From CAZJDV01 sp964544865 (GTDB taxonomy: Bacteria > Chloroflexota > Dehalococcoidia > Lucifugimonadales > CAJWER01), in assembly GCA_964544865.1 (NCBI GenBank), contig CAZJDV010000128.1, positions 1 through 5,118 of the forward strand: a stretch of DNA of 5,118 nucleotides, in the 5' to 3' direction. Below, piece after piece: positions 1-5,118 of this stretch. How positions within the stretch are numbered: the stretch's first letter is position 1; the number at the start of each line of letters is the position of its first letter. Under the pieces are notes generated by a model, which saw nothing but the letters and a program-made list of their open reading frames with translations, made no database searches and was not told the origin of the DNA. A program made the position numbers and the translations under genes.

Positions 1-30
1 TGATGATTGGGTCTCACCTGCTCCTTTCTT

Positions 31-43
31 GGGTACTCTACCC
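31..43 (-). repeat. Small perfect hairpin within the T-box-like leader (3' arm)
   Basis: On the minus strand GGGTA-GAG-TACCC forms a perfect 5-bp stem with a 3-nt loop. It nearly copies the hairpin at 78-91 and lies on the opposite arm of the long-range stem. Its two halves can therefore pair with each other or with the halves of its partner. Confidence 0.6.
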
Positions 44-77
44 TCTGTCCAGGAGTTCGCACCACTCTCCATCTCTC

Positions 78-91
78 GGGTTCTCTAACCC
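78..91 (-). repeat. Small perfect hairpin within the T-box-like leader (5' arm)
   Basis: On the minus strand GGGTT-AGAG-AACCC forms a perfect 5-bp stem with a 4-nt loop. It is flanked by GAG on its 5' side and by GAGAGA on its 3' side. It is the counterpart of the hairpin at 31-43. In an extended Stem I model, its GGGT would pair with ACCC at 31-34 and its ACCC with GGGT at 40-43. Confidence 0.6.
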
Positions 92-154
92 TCAGATGTG
101 TCCCTTTTTCGCTGACCTTCTACAATCAAGCGCATCCGATTTCTCCTGTAAGAT

Positions 155-1060
155 CTAGAGGGTTGGGGCGACGCCCGCGCTGGAAAGCCGCCGCTTCGCC
201 TCCTCGTAAGTATCCGAGGGCAGTGGGCCCTTCTGGGCGGCAAGGACGTTGTCGCTCAGGTGGCCGGGGTTCAGTGTCCCGACAATCGTCGTGTGCAGAT
301 CGGGATGGGACAGCGTGAAGCGCAGCATGAACGAGGTTGACGTATCGCCCTCCTCTCGCAGTCCGTCAAGATCCGCCCTAATGAAGTTGTCCCACGTGCC
401 GGCTCGTCCCCCGCCCTCTCCGGGCTCTCCCTTCGCGACCCCGCCGCGGATGACGATGCCCGCGCCCGCCTTCGCGGCCCGGGTGATCCAGTCTTCGTGC
501 TCGCGAGATAGCGCCGAGTATGGGATCTGGAACAGGTCGAACACCCCCATGGCTACGTGGTCCGCCAGGTTGGGTAGCGTGGACGAAGATCCGAGAAACC
601 GAATCTTGCCCGCCTGCTTGAGGTCCAGCAGCGTCTGGATGGAGTCCTCCTCCTCGATGAGATCCTTCGAGGGCGAGGAGTGGAACTGGACCGCGTCCAG
701 GTAGTCGGTCTTCATGCGCGCCAAACTCTGATCGACGCCTGCCACGATGTTATCGCGGGTGAAGATGTGCTCCCGAGGGGCGGCATCGCCAACGAGGCAT
801 CCGCACTTGCTTGCCAGGTAGAACTCGGACCGCCTGTAGGAGATGTGCTCGCCGATGAGCTCTTCGCTGCGGCCGTAGTCGATGGAGGTGTCGATGTAGT
901 TGATGCCCGCATCCAGCACCGCGTTGAGGATGCCGCCGGCTGCCTCGTCAGTAATGCTTCGTCCCCTCGGACCCCCGCGGACCTCCATCGCGCCGTAGCC
1001 GAGGCGAGTGACCTCCAAGCCGGTCCGTCCTAGGATGCTGGTCGACAGTCTTGATTCCAT
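155..1060 (-). CDS. Aldo/keto reductase family oxidoreductase
   Basis: A 301-residue cytosolic enzyme of the aldo/keto reductase superfamily, a TIM-barrel NAD(P)H-dependent family that reduces aldehydes and ketones or oxidises the matching alcohols. The start at 1060 is chosen because AGGAG (1066-1070) lies 5 nt upstream and the protein then opens with the family's usual LGRTGLEVTRLGYGAM strand (about residues 10-25). An in-frame ATG at 1195 would add 45 residues that are not family-like and overlap thrC. The catalytic tetrad is complete: Asp57 and Tyr62 in DTSIDYGRSEELIG, Lys85 in LASKCG, and His127 in DAVQFHSS. A cofactor-binding segment, IVGTLNPGHLSDNV, lies near residues 259-272. The length of about 300 is normal and no signal peptide or membrane segment is seen. 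The substrate cannot be told from sequence. The overall pattern recalls the aldose/galactose dehydrogenase-like AKRs. It lies 52 bp downstream of thrC on the same strand with no promoter or terminator visible between, so it is probably its operon partner. Confidence 0.93.
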   Translation of the reverse strand: MESRLSTSILGRTGLEVTRLGYGAMEVRGGPRGRSITDEAAGGILNAVLDAGINYIDTSIDYGRSEELIGEHISYRRSEFYLASKCGCLVGDAAPREHIFTRDNIVAGVDQSLARMKTDYLDAVQFHSSPSKDLIEEEDSIQTLLDLKQAGKIRFLGSSSTLPNLADHVAMGVFDLFQIPYSALSREHEDWITRAAKAGAGIVIRGGVAKGEPGEGGGRAGTWDNFIRADLDGLREEGDTSTSFMLRFTLSHPDLHTTIVGTLNPGHLSDNVLAAQKGPLPSDTYEEAKRRLSSAGVAPTL

Positions 1061-1065
1061 CTTCT

Positions 1066-1070
1066 CTCCT
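1066..1070 (-). promoter_or_regulatory. Ribosome binding site of the aldo/keto reductase
   Basis: AGGAG on the minus strand, 5 nt before the ATG at 1060, within a purine-rich run (1061-1080). It decides the start codon in favour of 1060 over the upstream in-frame ATG at 1195. Confidence 0.8.
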
Positions 1071-1112
1071 CTTTTCCTTTGAATTCCAGTAGTCAGCCGG
1101 GGTATGGAGCCG

Positions 1113-2435
1113 TCAACCGATGGATGACAGCGCATTGAGGACAGCTTCCTGAGTTCCCGGCAGCTCGACTGGCTTGTTGGCCAGCGTCGACTCAACCTCT
1201 GGTATCTCCTCGCCGTGATACGCGACCTTGAAATCCACGAACTTCAGGCCGTTCGCGGTCGAGATGACTATGACCCGATCCTTCGGCTGGATTGTGCCCT
1301 CGTGCACCAGCTTTAGCAGCGAAGCCAGGGCCACGCCTGTCTGCGGGCAGGTGAACATCCCTGCCCGGTCCGCGAGGGCCGATGCGTGGGCCAACTCGTA
1401 CTCCGATGCCTGCTCGACGATTCCGTCGAACTGCTTCAGAATCGGTATCGCCCTGCGGATGCTGACGGGATTCCCGATCTGTATGGCCGTGGCCAGCGTG
1501 CTCTTCGCCGCGATGGGCTCGAACTCCTCGAACCCCTTCAGGTAGCTCGTGTATAGCGGATTCGCGCCCTCGGCCTGCGCGCAGACGAGCCGGGGCAGTT
1601 TCTGAATGAGGCCAAGGTCACGCATCAACAGGAACCCCAGTCCAATGGCGGTGATGTTCCCCAGGTTGCCCCCGGGCACGATAATCCAGTCGGGCGCTTC
1701 CCAGTCGAACTGCTGGACGATCTCGATGCTGACCGTCTTCTGGCCCTCGATTCGCAGTGGATTAACAGAGTTCGCCAGATAGAACCGCTTGTCCTCGCTG
1801 AGCTCTTGTACCAGCTTCATACAGCCATCGAAGTCGGTGTCGAGGGCGAGAGTGATCGCGCCGTTCGATATAGGCTGGATCAACTGCGCCCGGGATACTC
1901 CCGCCTTTGGCAAGAGGACGACGGCGGGAATCCCCGCCGCGGCGCAGTAGGCGGAGACGGACGCCGAAGTGTCGCCGGTCGAGGCGCAGATCACTGCCCG
2001 GATATCGCCGCCGGAGCTCATTATCTCCTTGACGGCCGACACCAGCACGGTGATGCCGAGGTCCTTGAAAGAACCGCTGTGGGAGTTTCCGCTCTGCTTG
2101 ATCCACAGGTCCTCCAGCCCCAGCGACGCCCCGAAACGCTCGGCCCAAAAGAGGTTCGTGCCTCCTTCATGTATCGACACGATGTTCTCGTCCTTCACCG
2201 TCGGAAACACGAGTTCCTTCTTGCCCCAGACTCCGCTGCCGAAGGGAAACTCCGTTCGCATGTACCGCTTATCGAAAAGTGACATCCAAGCTGCGGCGTT
2301 CCTTATCCGCAGGGCGGAGATGTCATGGGCCACCCGAAGCAGACTGCCGCAGTCCGGGCAGCGATAGACGATCTCCGTGAGCTCGTAGCGGCCCTCGCAT
2401 CCATCGGCACACTGAAACCACGCGTCGTATTTCAT
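1113..2435 (-). CDS. thrC: Threonine synthase (plant-like type, PLP-dependent)
   Basis: A 440-residue cytosolic enzyme that converts O-phospho-L-homoserine and water to L-threonine and phosphate, the last step of threonine biosynthesis. The N-terminus has a zinc-ribbon-like pattern with Cys9, Cys13, Cys26 and Cys29 (CPDCG). The fold-type II PLP core follows. Lys124 in HSGSFKDLG is the expected Schiff-base lysine, ASTGDTSAS (151-159) is a substrate-binding loop, and PGGNLGN (254-260) holds the PLP phosphate. STANGLKF (392-399) is the C-terminal conserved segment. Strings such as SGVWGKKE, NLFWAERFG, TDFDGCMKL, QQFDWEAPDW and PRLVCAQA match, from memory, the plastid enzyme of Arabidopsis far better than the E. 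coli/yeast type. The start is supported by GAGG (2442-2445) six nt upstream and by the zinc ribbon at the N-terminus. Length is normal and no motif is missing. It is the first gene of a likely two-gene unit with the reductase and has its own promoter at 2491-2521. Paralogues such as cysteate synthase share the fold, but the close plant ThrC resemblance makes threonine synthase the best call. Confidence 0.95.
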   Translation of the reverse strand: MKYDAWFQCADGCEGRYELTEIVYRCPDCGSLLRVAHDISALRIRNAAAWMSLFDKRYMRTEFPFGSGVWGKKELVFPTVKDENIVSIHEGGTNLFWAERFGASLGLEDLWIKQSGNSHSGSFKDLGITVLVSAVKEIMSSGGDIRAVICASTGDTSASVSAYCAAAGIPAVVLLPKAGVSRAQLIQPISNGAITLALDTDFDGCMKLVQELSEDKRFYLANSVNPLRIEGQKTVSIEIVQQFDWEAPDWIIVPGGNLGNITAIGLGFLLMRDLGLIQKLPRLVCAQAEGANPLYTSYLKGFEEFEPIAAKSTLATAIQIGNPVSIRRAIPILKQFDGIVEQASEYELAHASALADRAGMFTCPQTGVALASLLKLVHEGTIQPKDRVIVISTANGLKFVDFKVAYHGEEIPEVESTLANKPVELPGTQEAVLNALSSIG

Positions 2436-2490
2436 TGCCCGCCTCTATGACTTGCCGAGCGCGGTTCTCCCTGGCGGCTCGGTCGCCTGC

Positions 2491-2521
2491 ATTATACTTC
2501 TGATTCAGGCGAATGTGTCGA
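2491..2521 (-). promoter_or_regulatory. Predicted sigma-70-type promoter of thrC-akr
   Basis: On the minus strand a perfect -10 box TATAAT (2491-2496) is preceded, after a 19-bp spacer, by TCGACA (2516-2521), which matches TTGACA at five of six positions. Transcription would start near 2484, giving a leader of about 50 nt before the ATG at 2435. That is too short for a T-box or other large riboswitch. The spacer is slightly long and there is no extended -10 TG. Confidence 0.6.
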
Positions 2522-2540
2522 GGTCGTTGGGAATGGGGCC

Positions 2541-2553
2541 AGGCGACTCGCCT
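2541..2553. repeat. 13-bp perfect palindrome, possible operator
   Basis: AGGCGA-C-TCGCCT is a perfect 6+1+6 inverted repeat. It lies about 20 bp upstream of the thrC -35 box, where an activator or repressor could bind. No known regulator motif is recognised and chance cannot be excluded. Confidence 0.35.
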
Positions 2554-2597
2554 CGTGTACCGGTAATGGAACGTCACGATGAGATCGAACGGGAGTC

Positions 2598-2633
2598 GCA
2601 TCCCATCGCCCCGCCCTGTGCGATGGTTCATGC
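2598..2633. repeat. Imperfect inverted repeat / hairpin in the divergent intergenic region
   Basis: CCATCGC (2603-2609) and GCGATGG (2620-2626) form a perfect 7-bp stem around a 10-nt loop. Outside a small 1x3 internal loop, GCAT (2598-2601) pairs with ATGC (2630-2633). There is no T-run on either side, so it does not look like an intrinsic terminator. Its role is unknown; it could be a regulator site or part of a leader RNA. Confidence 0.4.
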
Positions 2634-2858
2634 CAGGTGTCCCATGAGCCAACAGGTTGCCATTTTGCGACAATTGCTTTTCACTCGGCCCGCGGGGGCG
2701 TACAGTGGAGGGAGGTCAGGTCACTTCAGTATTTCGCTCCAGGCATTGATCCTCCGGGCGGCGAACAGACCTATCCAAAACGTAAATACTGTGTCCGTGA
2801 CCGGCGACCGGCGCCGTGCAGCCGGCGCGGGTCGGAGGGCACAACAGCTACGAGTTGC

Positions 2859-2862
2859 AGGA
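2859..2862 (+). promoter_or_regulatory. Weak ribosome binding site of the DUF255 gene
   Basis: AGGA, 10 nt before the ATG at 2873. It is short and a little far, but it supports that start over the in-frame GTG at 2816, which has no purine-rich sequence at a suitable distance. Confidence 0.5.
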
Positions 2863-2872
2863 TAGACAGAAA

Positions 2873-4929
<2,057 letters not shown>

Positions 4930-4930
<1 letters not shown>

Positions 4931-4954
4931 GGGCAGCGCCCCCGTGCCTGCCCT
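4930..4954 (+). terminator. GC-rich hairpin at the end of the DUF255 gene, possible terminator or REP-like repeat
   Basis: The hairpin begins on the last base of the TAG stop. GGGCAG (4931-4936) pairs with CTGCCC (4948-4953). After a single bulged C, GC (4938-4939) pairs with GC (4946-4947), giving an 8-bp stem and a 6-nt loop. An alternative fold is GGGGC (4930-4934) with GCCCC (4938-4942). The following bases are C-rich (TCCCTCC), not a T-run, so it is not a standard intrinsic terminator. It may be a dispersed palindromic repeat or simply protect the mRNA 3' end. Confidence 0.4.
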
Positions 4955-5118
4955 CCCTCCGGTCATCACCCTGGGCAACCACCCGGCGCTGGTCTGCCCG
5001 GCCAGAAGCAGGTTCATCGAATCTCCAGATCGGAACGGCGAGTGTCCCGAAGACGAATTGGAGAGGCGTAGCTAATAACCGATGTTTGGGCAACCTAGCT
5101 TGGTGAACGCAATGACGA
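4955..5118. other. Right-edge intergenic sequence, no firm feature
   Basis: 164 bases with no convincing gene or RNA. The octamer GGGCAACC occurs twice (4973-4980 and 5088-5095). An ATG at 5082 opens a frame that runs to the window end (MFGQPSLVNAMT), but the nearest Shine-Dalgarno-like stretch (GGAGAGG, 5060-5066) is 15 nt away. It could be the start of a plus-strand gene or chance. Confidence 0.35.

Larger units (their letters stand above)
9..104 (-). promoter_or_regulatory. Probable T-box riboswitch Stem I (partial leader; regulated gene lies off the left edge)
   Basis: Read on the minus strand, this non-coding stretch after the reductase stop codon folds into a long-range stem-loop of about 96 nt, the usual size of T-box Stem I. 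The base pairs 93-104 (GGGACACATCTG) with 9-20 (CAGGTGAGACCC): 10 of 12 positions pair, with two A-A mismatches. The tip is GGAG (67-70) pairing with CTCC (52-55) around the loop AGTGGTGCGAA (56-66). An AGAGA segment (72-76) sits just 5' of the tip. T-box Stem I is known for an AG-rich bulge that interlocks with a distal GGTGNGAA-type T-loop and docks on the tRNA elbow, so both hallmarks are in the right order. The 3' strand above the base stem reads GAAAGGAG (28 down to 21), as a specifier loop might, with GGA (Gly) one possible specifier. A clear AGTA loop E strand is not seen. The antiterminator/T-box part and the regulated gene (often an aminoacyl-tRNA synthetase, amino acid biosynthesis or transport gene) would lie beyond position 1. 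Another structured RNA remains possible. Confidence 0.55.
2436..2872. other. Divergent intergenic region between thrC and the DUF255 gene
   Basis: 437 bp without a convincing gene; the short open frames here lack ribosome binding sites and recognisable protein sequence. On the minus strand it holds the thrC leader and promoter. It also holds a 13-bp palindrome (2541-2553), an inverted repeat (2598-2633), a 7-bp tandem repeat GACCGGC x2 (2799-2812) and an AGGTCA-type direct repeat (2713-2723). For the plus-strand gene the only promoter-like pair I see is weak: TTTTCA (2678-2683), 17 bp, TACAGT (2701-2706). Confidence 0.6.

Noticed and set aside
124..129. Minus-strand TTGATT as a -35 box for the T-box-like leader
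   Set aside because: No -10-like hexamer occurs at 16-18 bp spacing (the sequence there is AAGGGA), so no separate promoter can be supported; read-through from thrC-akr is possible.
249..704. Plus-strand open frame of 151 codons across the aldo/keto reductase
   Set aside because: It is an antisense shadow of the reductase, rich in Ser/Pro/Arg with no family signature and no ribosome binding site I can support.
1061..1195. Longer N-terminus for the reductase from the ATG at 1195
   Set aside because: The extra 45 residues are unlike the family and would overlap the end of thrC, while the ATG at 1060 has a strong Shine-Dalgarno and a family-typical N-terminus.
2436..2490. Riboswitch or T-box in the thrC leader
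   Set aside because: The predicted transcript leader is only about 50 nt and shows no suitable structure.
2816..2872. GTG start at 2816 for the DUF255 protein
   Set aside because: It adds 19 residues not seen in the family and has no ribosome binding site; the ATG at 2873 matches the conserved N-terminus.
5011..5023. tRNA T-arm-like string GGTTCATCGAATC
   Set aside because: It can form only a 5-bp stem with a 3-nt loop, not the 7-nt T-loop, and no acceptor, D or anticodon arm surrounds it.

Overview
The window carries three complete protein genes. Two lie on the minus strand, a threonine synthase followed by an aldo/keto reductase. One lies on the plus strand, a large DUF255/COG1331 thioredoxin-domain protein. 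The sequence is GC-rich, all three genes look intact, and there is no transposase, integrase, CRISPR array or phage gene. It reads as ordinary chromosomal DNA of a free-living, high-GC bacterium. The plant-like form of the threonine synthase, the DUF255 protein and a T-box-like leader would fit a Chloroflexota-type genome (SAR202/Dehalococcoidia-like). That placement is an inference from memory and not firm.

Layout. Positions 1-154 hold no protein gene. On the minus strand they hold a structured RNA that resembles Stem I of a T-box riboswitch, and the gene it would control lies off the left edge. Positions 155-1060 (minus) encode the aldo/keto reductase. Positions 1113-2435 (minus) encode threonine synthase, with a good sigma-70-type promoter just upstream. 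The threonine synthase gene comes first and the reductase follows after 52 bp, so they are probably co-transcribed. Positions 2436-2872 are a 437-bp divergent intergenic region with the thrC promoter, a short palindrome and an inverted repeat. Positions 2873-4930 (plus) encode the DUF255 protein. A GC-rich hairpin begins on its stop codon, and the last ~165 bases hold nothing firm.

How the genes relate. Threonine synthase makes the last step of threonine biosynthesis. The reductase is a general NAD(P)H-dependent enzyme with no evident pathway link to threonine, and the DUF255 protein is transcribed separately. The most interesting item is the T-box-like RNA at the left edge. It has a 12-position long-range base stem, an AGAGA segment and a distal loop with the characteristic TGGTGCGAA string. 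No wholly new system is evident.
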